Assembly (NCBI RefSeq): GCF_005938105.1
Contig: NZ_VCPE01000013.1
Coordinates: 1-64,000, forward strand
Length of the DNA stretch: 64,000 nt
Reading direction: 5' to 3'
Source of the DNA: Brucella haematophila
GTDB taxonomy: Bacteria > Pseudomonadota > Alphaproteobacteria > Rhizobiales > Rhizobiaceae
In this document: positions 30,341 to 40,353 of the stretch, piece after piece
How the letters are laid out: the number at the start of each line of letters is the position of its first letter
How positions within the stretch are numbered: the first letter of the stretch is position 1
The notes under the pieces: model-generated
Databases searched by the model: none
What the model saw: the letters and a program-made list of their open reading frames with translations, nothing else
What the model was told of the DNA's origin: nothing
Made by a program: the position numbers and the translations under genes

Positions 30341-30414
30341 CCCCAAAACCTCTCCGCTTGCATAATCCGACTATAACAGTGGAACCGCAATGAGACGATC
30401 CGTCAAGTGATGGA

Positions 30415-31407
30415 TCAGACAGCCTCCGCAATCCGCTCCGACCGGTCGCGGATGACTTTCAGCACGACACCATGGAAATCGTTGAGAAACACCTTGCCCC
30501 ACAGGTCGCAATAGAAGTCGATCGGCGTTGCGATGCGATAATGCGTGGTCAGTGTCAGACGGGTGCGGCCATCCGGCAAAGGTTCCAACCGGTAATCGCC
30601 ATTGGCCAGTTGCAGATAGCTGCTGTTCACCTTGATATGGGCTTCGACGGCAGAGGGAATGGAGCCCGGCACGAAACGGAAATCCCAGGCCAGCAGGCGG
30701 TTTTCTTCCCACTGCGTCACGATCTCCTGAAAGTTTACCCCGCGCGTCCACTGCAACTGACGCACAGCGCCGACGCCAACGCCTTCAATACGCGCATCGA
30801 CCGGCTGCGGGACGCCCAGAACACCGTGGCTGAATGTCCAGGACAGTTCATCCGCGCGCACATTGCGGATTTCGACGGTTTGCTTCCACACCACTTCCGG
30901 CGGTGCGGCAATGTCGATCACAGTCGTCACTACCCCGTCATGCGGAGTGTAGGAGACTTGAAGTTCGGCTGGAAAGACAACCAGCGGCAGGGCGATCACC
31001 AGCATAGTTGAACGGCGCGAGCGCAGCTTGCGGATGATCCACAAGGTCAATGTCGAACCAAGCGTAGAAAACACAACGAAGAAGGGCGCGGCCATGGCGA
31101 CGCAGATGCCCGCCTCGCGAAACAGCACCATGCTGACAACGACCAGCACACCGATGATGGCCCAGCCCATACGGACATGCCGCCACAGGTCCTTCTCGGC
31201 ACGCGGATCGGCCAGACTGGACGCAAGGCTCGCCACCGCCATCGGCAGCAGCATGAGACCGGCGAAGAAAGGCATCGCGTCGTCGGCCACGCCGGACCAG
31301 ATCAGCATGTACAAAATCAGGCCATAGATGAAAGCCACCGGCACGGCGACCGACAGTCTCTCAAACGGGCGAGGTGTATGGGGAGGCGTGGCTTGGGGCG
31401 TTTCCAT
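30415..31407 (-). CDS. Membrane protein with C-terminal START-like (SRPBCC) domain
   Basis: 330 residues. Four hydrophobic helices in the first half (about 16-38, 44-65, 75-100 and 103-125, plus one near 135-150), then a START/SRPBCC-type domain (about 160-310; IDIAAPPEVVWKQTVEI, LTLTTHYRIATPIDFY). Soluble domains of this fold bind hydrophobic ligands. The combination with a membrane half suggests a lipid-related job in the inner membrane, but I do not recognise a characterised relative. It lies between the 6S RNA locus and the folate gene. Confidence 0.7.
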   Translation of the reverse strand: METPQATPPHTPRPFERLSVAVPVAFIYGLILYMLIWSGVADDAMPFFAGLMLLPMAVASLASSLADPRAEKDLWRHVRMGWAIIGVLVVVSMVLFREAGICVAMAAPFFVVFSTLGSTLTLWIIRKLRSRRSTMLVIALPLVVFPAELQVSYTPHDGVVTTVIDIAAPPEVVWKQTVEIRNVRADELSWTFSHGVLGVPQPVDARIEGVGVGAVRQLQWTRGVNFQEIVTQWEENRLLAWDFRFVPGSIPSAVEAHIKVNSSYLQLANGDYRLEPLPDGRTRLTLTTHYRIATPIDFYCDLWGKVFLNDFHGVVLKVIRDRSERIAEAV

Positions 31408-31511
31408 CAGAACATGCGAATAATTGAATGTTATCGCATGTTTACGGGCAATACGCAGAACAGATCAAGTCTTGAGGACTTAATTTGCATCAGCATTGCA
31501 AGCTGAAAGGA

Positions 31512-31680
31512 AAGCGGCGACCACGACAACCGATGGTAGTGATTGATCCCGGGAACCTACAAAGTAGGTGGGCACCATATGCGAAAGCCCGCAAGCCTTC
31601 ACAGGGACAGTTCCCTTAGAGATCAATAAGGCCCCGGGGATGCTGTTACACCTGTCGGGAAGCGCAGTACGCCGCTGATG
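31512..31680 (-). ncRNA. ssrS: 6S RNA
   Basis: Found by context and structure. It lies directly 3' of zapA on the minus strand, upstream of the 5-formyl-THF cyclo-ligase, as 6S RNA does in E. coli and many Proteobacteria. The ends can pair: AGCGGCG (31670-31676 on minus) with CGCCGCT (31513-31519), and further in CGACA (31653-31657) with TGTCG (31524-31528). Inside is a large unpaired region and short hairpins (ACCTAC/GTAGGT at 31555-31569, AGGGA/TCCCT at 31602-31615). About 170 nt, near the usual length. 6S RNA binds sigma-70 RNA polymerase by mimicking an open promoter. I have not modelled the fold. Confidence 0.7.
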
Positions 31681-31760
31681 AATATAGTCGCTCGTGACGG
31701 GCTGCGCCAGTGGTCCGCAAGCTTTCGCCACGAATTCTTTTCAGAAAATTCAGAAGGGTG

Positions 31761-32129
31761 TTACGAGCCGGCACGTGGCGCGATGCGCGATGCCACCTGT
31801 TCCAGACGCGATGCGACATCCGACAGCATGCCGGTCAGCGCCGCATCGTTGCTGTCGGCGCGGCCAAGCGCTTCATCGCGCGCGCGGCGCAGCGTTTCAA
31901 CTTCGCTCTCCAGACCATTGATGCGCTTCTGCATCTCGGCCATCTCGTCCATCACCATGATCCCGGCCATGACGGTCAGGCGCAGATCGCCGATCTCTCC
32001 GAAAGACGATTTGAGATGCGTGACATATTGATCGAAACGGTCGGCAAGTCCGCTGAGGTGCTCTTCCTGCCCCTCATCGCACGCCATGCGATAAGCCTTG
32101 CCATCGATGGTTACGGTAACGGTCGCTAT
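31761..32129 (-). CDS. zapA: Cell-division protein ZapA, apparent ATA start
   Basis: ZapA cross-links FtsZ filaments in the Z ring. The part from ATG 32087 (MACDEGQEEHLSGLADRFD ... LTVMAGIMVMDEM, then a coiled coil) lacks the first beta strand of the family. In frame upstream lie codons reading x-ATVTVTIDGKAYR, the usual ZapA N terminus, and the x codon is ATA (32127-32129), with AGGAGG five bases before it; a stop lies four codons further up and there is no ATG, GTG or TTG between. So translation probably starts at ATA (122 residues), or the protein is shortened by 14. The SD overlaps the stop of the DUF4164 gene. Confidence 0.75.
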   Translation of the reverse strand: MATVTVTIDGKAYRMACDEGQEEHLSGLADRFDQYVTHLKSSFGEIGDLRLTVMAGIMVMDEMAEMQKRINGLESEVETLRRARDEALGRADSNDAALTGMLSDVASRLEQVASRIAPRAGS

Positions 32130-32138
32130 GATAGCCTC

Positions 32139-32411
32139 CTATCGATCCAGAACGGCGCGGATGGTTTCCATCGCCGTGACAAGGCGCCGCGAAACTTCGC
32201 GGTTGGCAGCTTCAAGCCGTTCAGCACGGGCTTCGGACTGGTCGAGTTCCTGAGCGAGACGGCTGCGGTCAGCATTCATGCGCTGCACCTCTTCCTCGGC
32301 TTCGGCGAAATCGCCTTCCTTGTCCAGCCGCAGATCAACCGCGCCTTCGAGCGTGTTGAGTGCTTTTTCCAGCCGTTCCAAAACGTGCCTGAGGGTCGCT
32401 TCGGGTGCCAT
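32139..32411 (-). CDS. DUF4164 coiled-coil protein
   Basis: 90 residues, almost wholly a coiled coil (heptads through LRHVLERLEKALNTLEGAVDLR and AEAEEEVQRMNADRSRLAQELDQSEARAERLE, given here in part). DUF4164 genes stand just before zapA in Rhizobiales, which suggests a joint role in cell division; no biochemical function known. Its stop TAG overlaps the SD region of zapA. Confidence 0.85.
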   Translation of the reverse strand: MAPEATLRHVLERLEKALNTLEGAVDLRLDKEGDFAEAEEEVQRMNADRSRLAQELDQSEARAERLEAANREVSRRLVTAMETIRAVLDR

Positions 32412-32792
32412 CCATGTCCTTTCTGATGCCTTTTACCGGCATCGAATCGCGTCTGCCGGACAGGCCTCTTTGAAAAGATTGTAATAATCGACCGCCGGAT
32501 AAGCAACAAATGAGGTGTCCATATGAGCTTTCATGCACCGTTAATCGGTGCAAAAATGGCTTTTAAGGGATTGCAGCGTCGCTTTCCACAGAACTCAATC
32601 GATTAGTCGCAGACAGTTTATTACCCAAAAGCCACGCATTTATTGACTCCTCATGCGCAGGTGCTATGTGTCCCGGTGCCTTCTGGAGTACGGACCCGAA
32701 AAACGGAGGACGGTTTTCGGCGCCATTCGTGCTCAGCCAAAAGGCATCGCCGCAACCCCGTTAAACCCTCCCATGGAAAGACGGCTGAGACC
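32412..32792. other. Divergent promoter region, DUF4164-zapA / tkt
   Basis: 381 bp without a supported gene between divergent units. It contains a perfect palindrome TGCACCG-TTAAT-CGGTGCA (32534-32552) that could be an operator, and an A-rich stretch after it. Confidence 0.4.
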
Positions 32793-34787
32793 ATGAGCAA
32801 TTCCGACAAACAGAACCAGTTGGCCAACGGGATCCGCTTCCTCTCGATGGATGCGGTTGAGAAAGCCAATTCCGGCCATCCCGGCCTGCCGATGGGCGCA
32901 GCTGACATAGCGACGACGCTTTACACCCGCTTCCTTTCGCACGACCCGCAGAACCCGCATTGGCCGGATCGCGACCGTTTCGTGCTTTCCGCCGGTCACG
33001 GCTCGATGCTGCTTTATTCGCTGCTCTATCTTTCGGGCTACGAAGACATCACCATCGATGAAATCAAGAATTTCCGCCAGCTCGGCGCACGTACCGCCGG
33101 TCACCCGGAATACGGTCATGCAGCCGGCATCGAAACGACGACCGGCCCGCTCGGCCAGGGCATTGCCAATGCCGTCGGCATGGCGCTCTCCGAACGCATC
33201 CTGAACGCACAGTTCGGCGACAGCCTCGTCAACCACTACACCTATACGCTTGTCGGCGACGGCTGCCTCATGGAAGGCATCAGCCAGGAAGCCATTGCGC
33301 TTGCCGGTCACCTGAAGCTCAGCAAGCTGATCGTCTTCTGGGACGACAACAACATTTCCATCGATGGCCCGATCTCGATCGCCGACAACACCAATCAGCC
33401 TGCCCGTTTCGCCGCTTCCGGCTGGAACACGCTGGCTGTTGACGGTCACGATCAGGACGCCATCGCCAAGGCCATCGAACTGGCCAAGGTTTCCGACAAG
33501 CCGACCCTGATCGCCTGCAAGACGACCATCGGCTTCGGCGCACCGAACAAGGCCGGCACCAACAAGGTGCATGGTTCGCCGCTCGGCGCTGACGAAATCG
33601 CCGCCACCCGCAAGTCGCTTGGCTGGTCGGCAGAACCTTTCGTCGTTCCGGCTGAAATTCTGGACGCATGGCGCGTGGCAGGCCTCAACGCCGCCAAGAA
33701 GCGCCAGGAGTGGGAAAAGCGCTTTGCCGCTGTCGATCCGGAAACCCGTGCGGAATTCGAACGCCGTATGCGTGGTGATCTGCCTGCCGGTTTCGATGCA
33801 GCCATCGTCGAATACAAGAAGAAGCTTTCCGCTGAAAAGCCGAAGGTCGCCACCCGCAAGTCTTCGGAAATGGCGCTGGAAGTCATCAACGGCATCGTAC
33901 CGGAAACCATCGGCGGCTCTGCCGACCTCACCGGTTCGAACAACACCAAGACCAGCCAGACCAAGGCTGTCACGCCGGAAAACTACGGCGGCCGTTATGT
34001 CCATTACGGCATCCGCGAACTCGGCATGTCGGCTGCCATGAACGGCATCACGCTGCATGGCGGCCTGATCCCTTATTCCGGCACCTTCCTGACCTTCTCG
34101 GATTATGCACGTCCGGCCATGCGTCTGTCCTCCCTGATGGGCATCCGCGTCATCTATGTCATGACGCATGATTCCATCGGTCTGGGTGAAGATGGCCCGA
34201 CCCACCAGCCGGTTGAACATCTGGCGGCACTGCGCGCCATTCCAAACCACAATGTCTTCCGTCCGGCTGACGCTGTGGAAACGGCGGAATGCTGGCAGAT
34301 CGCCCTGCATTCGACCAAGACCCCGTCCACGCTGGCTCTGACCCGTCAGAACCTGCCGGTCGTCCGCACCGAGCATCGCGAAGAAAACCTCTCCGCTTAC
34401 GGCGCTTACGAACTGGCGACCGCCAGCGACGAAGCCAAGGTGACGATCTTCGCCACCGGCTCGGAAGTGGAAATCGCGCTCAAGGCCCGCGACCTTCTTG
34501 AAGGCAAGGGCATTGCCACGCGCGTTGTCTCGGTACCGTGCTTCGAACTGTTCGAAGGCCAGAGCGACGCCTACAAGCAGGCAACCATCGGCAATGCGCC
34601 GGTCAAGCTTGCCATCGAAGCGGCAATCTCGCTCGGCTGGGAACGCTTCATCGGTGAAAACGGCGTGTTTATCGGCATGAAGGGCTTCGGCGCTTCGGGC
34701 GAGATCAACGATCTCTACAAGCATTTCGGCATCACGGCGGAACACGCCGCTGAAGCCGCGGAAAAGAAGCTTAACGCCGCAGCATGA
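32793..34787 (+). CDS. tkt: Transketolase
   Basis: TPP-dependent two-carbon transfer in the pentose phosphate pathway. 664 residues from [16 protein letters not shown], chosen because transketolases begin shortly before this point; the upstream in-frame stretch is not protein-like. TPP-binding [14 protein letters not shown] ... DDNN, substrate histidines in GHPGLPMG and GPLGQG, and the C-terminal glutamate in [13 protein letters not shown]. First gene of the tkt-gap-DUF1089-pgk series, followed by a terminator, so gap has its own promoter or read-through. Confidence 0.98.
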   Translation: MSNSDKQNQLANGIRFLSMDAVEKANSGHPGLPMGAADIATTLYTRFLSHDPQNPHWPDRDRFVLSAGHGSMLLYSLLYLSGYEDITIDEIKNFRQLGARTAGHPEYGHAAGIETTTGPLGQGIANAVGMALSERILNAQFGDSLVNHYTYTLVGDGCLMEGISQEAIALAGHLKLSKLIVFWDDNNISIDGPISIADNTNQPARFAASGWNTLAVDGHDQDAIAKAIELAKVSDKPTLIACKTTIGFGAPNKAGTNKVHGSPLGADEIAATRKSLGWSAEPFVVPAEILDAWRVAGLNAAKKRQEWEKRFAAVDPETRAEFERRMRGDLPAGFDAAIVEYKKKLSAEKPKVATRKSSEMALEVINGIVPETIGGSADLTGSNNTKTSQTKAVTPENYGGRYVHYGIRELGMSAAMNGITLHGGLIPYSGTFLTFSDYARPAMRLSSLMGIRVIYVMTHDSIGLGEDGPTHQPVEHLAALRAIPNHNVFRPADAVETAECWQIALHSTKTPSTLALTRQNLPVVRTEHREENLSAYGAYELATASDEAKVTIFATGSEVEIALKARDLLEGKGIATRVVSVPCFELFEGQSDAYKQATIGNAPVKLAIEAAISLGWERFIGENGVFIGMKGFGASGEINDLYKHFGITAEHAAEAAEKKLNAAA

Positions 34788-34793
34788 TTTTTG

Positions 34794-34830
34794 AACGCCG
34801 GCGTCTCAAAAACGCCGGCGTTTAAGTTTC
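34794..34830 (+). terminator. Rho-independent terminator of tkt
   Basis: Stem AACGCCGGCG / CGCCGGCGTT with a 9-base loop, followed by TAAGTTT. Directly after the tkt stop; a short T-run, so perhaps partial. Confidence 0.7.
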
Positions 34831-34924
34831 CGGTCAGTGCCGCGCGGGATTCGTCCGAATGCCCGGCACCGGCTGAATTATGAAGCACTGCAAGTGCAGT
34901 ATCCTATCGGGAGATTTACAGAAA

Positions 34925-35932
34925 ATGGCAGTCCGCGTCGCAATCAACGGTTTTGGCCGCATTGGCCGCAATGTTCTCCGCGCCATCGTGGAATCGGGCC
35001 GCACCGACATTCAGGTCGTCGCGATCAACGATCTCGGCCCGGTGGAAACCAATGCGCATCTTCTGCGCTATGACAGCGTCCATGGCCGTTTCCCCAAGGA
35101 AGTAAAGGTCGCAGGCGACACCATCGACGTCGGCTATGGTCCGATCAAGGTACATGCCGTTCGCAACCCGACCGAACTGCCGTGGAAGGAAGAAGGCGTC
35201 GACATCGCGCTCGAATGCACCGGCATTTTCACCGCGCGTGACAAGGCAGCGATGCATCTCGAAGCTGGCGCAAAGCGCGTCATCGTTTCTGCTCCAGCCG
35301 ACGGCGCTGACCTGACGGTCGTTTACGGCGTCAACCACGACAAGCTCACCAAGGACCATCTGGTCATCTCCAATGCCTCCTGCACCACCAACTGCCTTGC
35401 ACCGGTGGCACAGGTTCTCAACGATGCCATCGGCATCGAAAAAGGCTTCATGACCACGATCCACTCCTACACGGGCGACCAGCCGACGCTGGACACCATG
35501 CACAAGGATCTCTACCGCGCCCGCGCGGCCGCCCTGTCCATGATCCCGACCTCGACCGGTGCAGCCAAGGCTGTTGGTCTCGTTCTGCCGGAACTGAAGG
35601 GCAAGCTGGACGGCGTCGCCATCCGCGTACCGACCCCGAATGTCTCGGTCGTTGACCTGACCTTCATCGCCAAGCGTTCGACCACCGTACAGGAAATCAA
35701 CGACGCGATCCGCTCTGCTGCCAATGGCCGCCTCAAGGGCATCCTCGGCTACACGGACGAGCCGCTGGTTTCGCACGACTTCAACCACGATCCGCATTCC
35801 TCGGTCTTCCACATGGACCAGACCAAGGTCATGGACGGCACCATGGTTCGTATCCTGTCGTGGTACGACAATGAATGGGGCTTCTCCAACCGTATGGGCG
35901 ACACTGCCGTCGCTCTCGGCAAGCTGATCTAA
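34925..35932 (+). CDS. gap: Glyceraldehyde-3-phosphate dehydrogenase
   Basis: 335 residues from [17 protein letters not shown] (NAD-binding Rossmann). Catalytic cysteine 153 in [12 protein letters not shown], histidine in the second half, and [12 protein letters not shown]. Lacks the marks of an NADP-specific plant type. GGGAGA lies 12 bases before the ATG. Followed after 16 bp by the DUF1089 gene and then pgk. Confidence 0.98.
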   Translation: MAVRVAINGFGRIGRNVLRAIVESGRTDIQVVAINDLGPVETNAHLLRYDSVHGRFPKEVKVAGDTIDVGYGPIKVHAVRNPTELPWKEEGVDIALECTGIFTARDKAAMHLEAGAKRVIVSAPADGADLTVVYGVNHDKLTKDHLVISNASCTTNCLAPVAQVLNDAIGIEKGFMTTIHSYTGDQPTLDTMHKDLYRARAAALSMIPTSTGAAKAVGLVLPELKGKLDGVAIRVPTPNVSVVDLTFIAKRSTTVQEINDAIRSAANGRLKGILGYTDEPLVSHDFNHDPHSSVFHMDQTKVMDGTMVRILSWYDNEWGFSNRMGDTAVALGKLI

Positions 35933-35948
35933 GCCTCGTGGCCTGACT

Positions 35949-36518
35949 ATGTTTCGAGCCCTTCTCCCCACTGTCGCCCGCTGGCGTCCGCTGGAAGGAG
36001 AAGGGCTCGAACATTTGAATCTTGCGCCCTCGGGCCGCAATATTCATGCCGAAAGCGTGGTGATCGGCAATCGCGGCGGCGATGCTTACGGCGTCCGCTA
36101 CAGCATCGACTGCGACAGCACCTGGCGCGTTCTTCATTTCCTTATCGAGACCACATCCGGCCAGAAGCTGGAACTTTCCTCCGATGGCGAAGGCCATTGG
36201 CAGACGATGAACGGCGATTCTCTGCCGGAATTCGATGGTTGTATCGATATCGATCTGGCAGGAACGCCATTCACCAACTCACTGCCAATACGCAGGCTGG
36301 GCCTGACACCGGAAAGCGGCACCATTCAGCTCGATATGCTTTATGTGCCGTTTGACAGTTTTCAGCCGCTGCGCGACCGTCAGCGTTACAGCTGCCTGGA
36401 AGACGGCAAGCTCTATCGTTACGCGGCAGCGGACCGCTCTTTCACCGCCGATCTGCCCGTCGATGAAGACGGGCTTGTGACCGATTATCCAACCCTTTTC
36501 CAGCGCCTGCCCGTTTAA
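35949..36518 (+). CDS. Putative glycolipid-binding protein (DUF1089)
   Basis: 189 residues, DUF1089-like (a family described as putative glycolipid-binding). Beta-rich, with [21 protein letters not shown]-type opening described in part, a conserved [19 protein letters not shown], and C-terminal LFQRLPV. No signal peptide. Lies 16 bp after gap and 61 bp before pgk, so it sits inside the glycolytic operon. The link to glycolysis is unexplained. Confidence 0.75.
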   Translation: MFRALLPTVARWRPLEGEGLEHLNLAPSGRNIHAESVVIGNRGGDAYGVRYSIDCDSTWRVLHFLIETTSGQKLELSSDGEGHWQTMNGDSLPEFDGCIDIDLAGTPFTNSLPIRRLGLTPESGTIQLDMLYVPFDSFQPLRDRQRYSCLEDGKLYRYAAADRSFTADLPVDEDGLVTDYPTLFQRLPV

Positions 36519-36579
36519 GCCATGCTATCGAACAGATAGTTGCTTTGCGAAGCGCCGGAACAAGCCAGGGAGAAAACTT

Positions 36580-37770
36580 ATGGGTTTCCGCACTCTCGAC
36601 GACGCCGACGTCAAATCCAAACGCGTTCTGGTCCGCGTTGACCTCAATGTGCCTATGGCCGACGGACAGGTGACCGACCTCACCCGCATCGAGCGCATCG
36701 TTCCAACGATTGCCGAACTGTCGAAGAAGGGCGCAAAGGTCATTCTGCTCGCCCATTTCGGTCGCCCGAAAGGCGTTGCTTCCGACGAAAATTCGCTGAA
36801 GCATGTCGTGAAGCCGCTCGCCAAGGTTCTCGGCCACGGCGTTCATTTCGCGGAAGACAGCATCGGCGACAAGGCCAAGGCCGCTGTCGACGCGCTGAAG
36901 GACGGTGACGTTCTGCTGCTGGAAAACACCCGTTTCCACAAGGGCGAAGAAAAGAACGATCCGGAATTCGTCAAGGCGCTGGCCGCCAATGGCGATCTCT
37001 ACGTCAATGACGCTTTCTCGGCGGCCCACCGCGCCCATGCTTCAACCGAAGGTCTGGCCCATGTGCTACCCGCATTTGCCGGTCGCGCCATGCAGGCTGA
37101 ACTGGAAGCACTGGAACAAGGCCTTGGCAATCCGGCCCGTCCGGTTGTCGCCATTGTCGGCGGCGCGAAGGTCTCGACCAAGCTCGACCTCCTGTCGAAC
37201 CTCATCGAAAAAGTCGATGCGCTGGTGATCGGCGGCGGCATGGCCAACACCTTCCTCGCGGCTCAGGGCCACGATGTCGGTAAATCGCTCTGCGAACATG
37301 ATCTCGCCCATACCGCGCGTGAAATCATGGCCAAGGCCGAAACGACCAAATGCGCCATCATCCTGCCGGTCGATGCGGTTGTGGGCTGGCATTTTGCCGC
37401 CGACACGCCAAACAAGACCTATGGCGTCGATGCTGTGCCAAGCGACGGCATGATTCTCGATGCAGGCGCTTTGTCGACCGACCTGATTGCTTCGGCTATC
37501 GATGATGCGGCAACGCTGGTCTGGAACGGCCCGCTCGGCGCATTCGAGTTGCGCCCGTTCGATACGGCAACGGTCAAGACCGCCAAGCACGTTGCGGCCC
37601 GCACCAAGGCTGGCAAGCTTGTTTCGGTCGGCGGCGGCGGCGATACGGTTGCAGCGCTGAACCATGCCGGTGTGGCCGACGACTTCACCTATATCTCGAC
37701 AGCAGGCGGCGCTTTCCTCGAATGGATGGAAGGCAAGCCGCTTCCGGGTGTCGACGTACTCAAGAAATAA
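36580..37770 (+). CDS. pgk: Phosphoglycerate kinase
   Basis: 396 residues, GGGAGA before the ATG. Motifs [59 protein letters not shown] and the C-terminal GGGDTVAAL. Makes ATP from 1,3-bisphosphoglycerate produced by gap. Followed by a repeat and a terminator. Confidence 0.99.
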   Translation: MGFRTLDDADVKSKRVLVRVDLNVPMADGQVTDLTRIERIVPTIAELSKKGAKVILLAHFGRPKGVASDENSLKHVVKPLAKVLGHGVHFAEDSIGDKAKAAVDALKDGDVLLLENTRFHKGEEKNDPEFVKALAANGDLYVNDAFSAAHRAHASTEGLAHVLPAFAGRAMQAELEALEQGLGNPARPVVAIVGGAKVSTKLDLLSNLIEKVDALVIGGGMANTFLAAQGHDVGKSLCEHDLAHTAREIMAKAETTKCAIILPVDAVVGWHFAADTPNKTYGVDAVPSDGMILDAGALSTDLIASAIDDAATLVWNGPLGAFELRPFDTATVKTAKHVAARTKAGKLVSVGGGGDTVAALNHAGVADDFTYISTAGGAFLEWMEGKPLPGVDVLKK

Positions 37771-37822
37771 AGCATTTCCAGCAAACGTGCGAAGCGGTTT
37801 CGTGCGGGAAAATGCGTATGAA
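37771..37822. repeat. RIME-like short palindromic repeat, copy 3
   Basis: GCATTTCCAGCAAACG-TGCGAAGCGG-TTTCGTGCGGGAAAATGC, right at the pgk stop codon. Nearly identical to copy 1 at 16991. Confidence 0.7.
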
Positions 37823-37830
37823 CAAAAGAA

Positions 37831-37858
37831 AAGGCCCCGTTTTCGGGGCCTTTTCTTT
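37831..37858 (+). terminator. Rho-independent terminator of pgk
   Basis: GGCCCCG-TTTT-CGGGGCC followed by TTTTCTTTTC. Confidence 0.9.
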
Positions 37859-37869
37859 TCTGGATTTGG

Positions 37870-39018
37870 TCACGATTTCGGCGTCAGTTTCAAAAGGCGT
37901 CCGGGATTATCATCCTCGATCAGCCAGATCGCGCCGTCCGGGCCCACAGTCACATCGCGGATACGGTTACCCATATCGAAGCGCTGCGCCTCGTCGGGCT
38001 GGCCTTTGCCATCGAATGACACTCGCACCAGCGCCATGGATGAAAGACCGGCAATCAGCGCCGAACCATCCCAGGATTTGAACATGTCGCCCTTGTAGAA
38101 GACCAGACCGCCCGGTGAAATCACCGGCGTCCAGTACAGCAACGGCGCTTCGAATTCCGGCCGGGTGCTGTGGCGGGGGATCGGCCTGCCGCTGTAATTA
38201 TCGCCATTGGAGACCAGCGGCCAGCCATAATTGAGACCGGGCTTGATCAGATTGAATTCATCGCCGCCCCTTGGCCCCATCTCGTTTTCCCAGAGCTTGC
38301 CATCCGGCGCAAAGGCCAGCCCGTAAGGATTGCGGTGGCCGGTCGTCCAGGTCAGGCCGCGAATACCGCCCTCGCTCGCATGGGGATTGTCTTCCGGCAC
38401 GGACCCATCGAGATTCATGCGCAGGATCTTGCCCATGGGGGCTTTGTCATCCTGTGCGGTGGCAGGCTGCATGCGTTCACCGACCGATAGGAACAAGTGC
38501 TTGCCATCGGGTGCGAAGGCGATCTTTCCGCCCGGCTGCCCGCCCTTGGCCACCACATCCTGCTTCCACAACGTGGTCACGTCTTCGAGCGCGGCCTTGC
38601 CGTCGCTCTCCGCCAGTTTGGCCCGCGCCAGCACAACACTGCTTCCGCCTTCAGCCGGCTCATTATAGGTAAAATAAAGCGCCTTGCTCTTCGCAAAATC
38701 TGGCGCTGGCTCCACATCCAGCAAACCGTTTTGTCCGCTATAGGCGACCTTGGGCACGCCGGACACTTCAGTCTTTTTACCGGCCTCGGTGGCGATAAAC
38801 ATCTTCCCGGGCTTTTCGGTCACAACCAGACGGCCATCGGGCAGGAAGGCAATTGCCCATGGCGTGTTAAATTCTGCAACGCTTGTGACGTTGAAGGGCA
38901 GCTCGGCCTCGGCTTTCCGGTCGCCCGCATTGATGCTGGCGGACCAGGCGGAATGGATCGGAACAGACGTCACCGATGCGGCGAGAGCAAATAGTAGACT
39001 GAGGTGAGCGGCGCGCAT
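37870..39018 (-). CDS. PQQ-dependent sugar dehydrogenase family protein
   Basis: 382 residues from MRAAHLSLL, with GAGGAGAAGAC before the ATG. Signal peptide ending AWSA, then a six-bladed propeller of the soluble aldose dehydrogenase (Asd/sGDH) type: LNTPWAIAFLPDGRLVVTEKPGKM-like start in short form, GGIRGLTWTTGHRNPYGLAFAPDG, ENEMGPRGGDE and NYGWPLVSNGDNY. The conserved His/Arg of the PQQ site (GHRNPYG) are present. Oxidises sugars in the periplasm if the cofactor is available. Stands alone on the minus strand between pgk and fda. Confidence 0.87.
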   Translation of the reverse strand: MRAAHLSLLFALAASVTSVPIHSAWSASINAGDRKAEAELPFNVTSVAEFNTPWAIAFLPDGRLVVTEKPGKMFIATEAGKKTEVSGVPKVAYSGQNGLLDVEPAPDFAKSKALYFTYNEPAEGGSSVVLARAKLAESDGKAALEDVTTLWKQDVVAKGGQPGGKIAFAPDGKHLFLSVGERMQPATAQDDKAPMGKILRMNLDGSVPEDNPHASEGGIRGLTWTTGHRNPYGLAFAPDGKLWENEMGPRGGDEFNLIKPGLNYGWPLVSNGDNYSGRPIPRHSTRPEFEAPLLYWTPVISPGGLVFYKGDMFKSWDGSALIAGLSSMALVRVSFDGKGQPDEAQRFDMGNRIRDVTVGPDGAIWLIEDDNPGRLLKLTPKS

Positions 39019-39301
39019 GTCTTCTCCTCGGAGGCTTTGACGATGAGAATGGCAGGTTATTGTTACATGGGGTCTTGTCGCCGAGATGAAACCCCTCATC
39101 GAAAAAACCTTGAACGGGCCTCGTCTGACAGACGGTAAGAAAACTTGTCCAATCTAAATCGTTTAAAAAAATTTCAATCGTTTCAATCGGTTGCGCTGCC
39201 ATTTGTTTTACCGAACACTTCTGCTATCGGCGGTGAGCCATTAATTTCCGATGCCGACGGAAGCCATATCTGTCGGCCTGGCCTGTAGAGGAGCTTTACG
39301 A

Positions 39302-40327
39302 ATGACCGAACGTCTCGAAGATATTGCGATTGCCATGGTCGCTTCCGGAAAGGGCATTCTGGCCGCTGATGAAAGCTCCGGAACCATCAAGAAGCGCTTC
39401 GATTCGATCAATCTGACGTCCACGGAAGATGCGCGCCGCGATTATCGCGAGATGCTCTTCCGCGCCGACGATGCGATGAAGAACTACATTTCCGGCGTCA
39501 TCCTTTACGATGAAACCATCCGCCAGAAAGCCAAGGACGGCACGCCGCTCGCAGAGATCATCCGCAATGCGGGTTCGATTCCGGGCATCAAGGTCGATGC
39601 TGGTGCAAAGGCGCTGGCCGGTTTCCCGGGTGAAACCATCACCGAAGGTCTGGACGGCCTGCGCGAACGCCTGAACGAATATTACGGTCTCGGCGCACGT
39701 TTCGCCAAATGGCGCGGCGTCATCGCCATTGCCAATGGCGTGCCGACCTGGGGTGCGATCAAGCAGAATGCACAGGCGCTGGCGCGCTATGCAGCGCTTT
39801 GCCAGGAAGCTGGCATTGTGCCGATCGTCGAGCCGGAAGTTCTGATGGACGGCAAGCCGGGCGATCACAACATCGACCGCTGCTATGAAGTGACCGAACT
39901 GGTTCTGAAGACGGTCTTCGCCGAGCTTTATGACGCCCGCGTCAAGCTGGAAGGCATGATCCTCAAGCCGAACATGGTCATCGACGGCAAGAATGCCCGC
40001 AAGGCATCGGTCGAGGAAGTTGCGGAAAAGACCGTGCGTTGCCTCAAGGCGACCGTACCGGCAACCGTTCCGGGCATCGCCTTCCTTTCGGGCGGCCAGT
40101 CCGACGAAGAAGCAACCGCGCATCTCTCGGCCATGAATGCAGGCTATGACATGCCGTGGCAGCTGACCTTCTCCTACGGTCGTGCTCTTCAGGCAGCAGC
40201 GCTCCAGGCATGGGGCGGCAAGCCGGAGAATGTTGCTGCTGGTCAGCGCGCCTTCACGCACCGCGCCCGCATGAACGGCCTTGCCGCAACCGGCGGCTGG
40301 AAAAAAGAACTCGAAAAGGCTGCCTGA
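39302..40327 (+). CDS. fda: Class I fructose-bisphosphate aldolase
   Basis: 341 residues from MTERLEDIAIAMV (AGGAG upstream). Schiff-base type aldolase: VEPEVLMDGKPGDHNIDRC, EGMILKPNMVIDGKNA (catalytic Lys in LKPNMV), and PGIAFLSGGQSDEEAT. Unusual among bacteria, which more often have the class II zinc enzyme, but normal for Brucella and rhizobia. End of the glycolytic cluster. Confidence 0.96.
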   Translation: MTERLEDIAIAMVASGKGILAADESSGTIKKRFDSINLTSTEDARRDYREMLFRADDAMKNYISGVILYDETIRQKAKDGTPLAEIIRNAGSIPGIKVDAGAKALAGFPGETITEGLDGLRERLNEYYGLGARFAKWRGVIAIANGVPTWGAIKQNAQALARYAALCQEAGIVPIVEPEVLMDGKPGDHNIDRCYEVTELVLKTVFAELYDARVKLEGMILKPNMVIDGKNARKASVEEVAEKTVRCLKATVPATVPGIAFLSGGQSDEEATAHLSAMNAGYDMPWQLTFSYGRALQAAALQAWGGKPENVAAGQRAFTHRARMNGLAATGGWKKELEKAA

Positions 40328-40353
40328 TCCATTTCAGAGCCAGAGATATGAAG

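Noticed and set aside
32733-34745. 670-codon open frame on the minus strand inside tkt
   Set aside because: Long antisense frame produced by codon bias in a highly expressed GC-rich gene. No protein family character; tkt is certain.
34794-34924. Riboswitch before gap
   Set aside because: Only the tkt terminator and a normal SD are visible.
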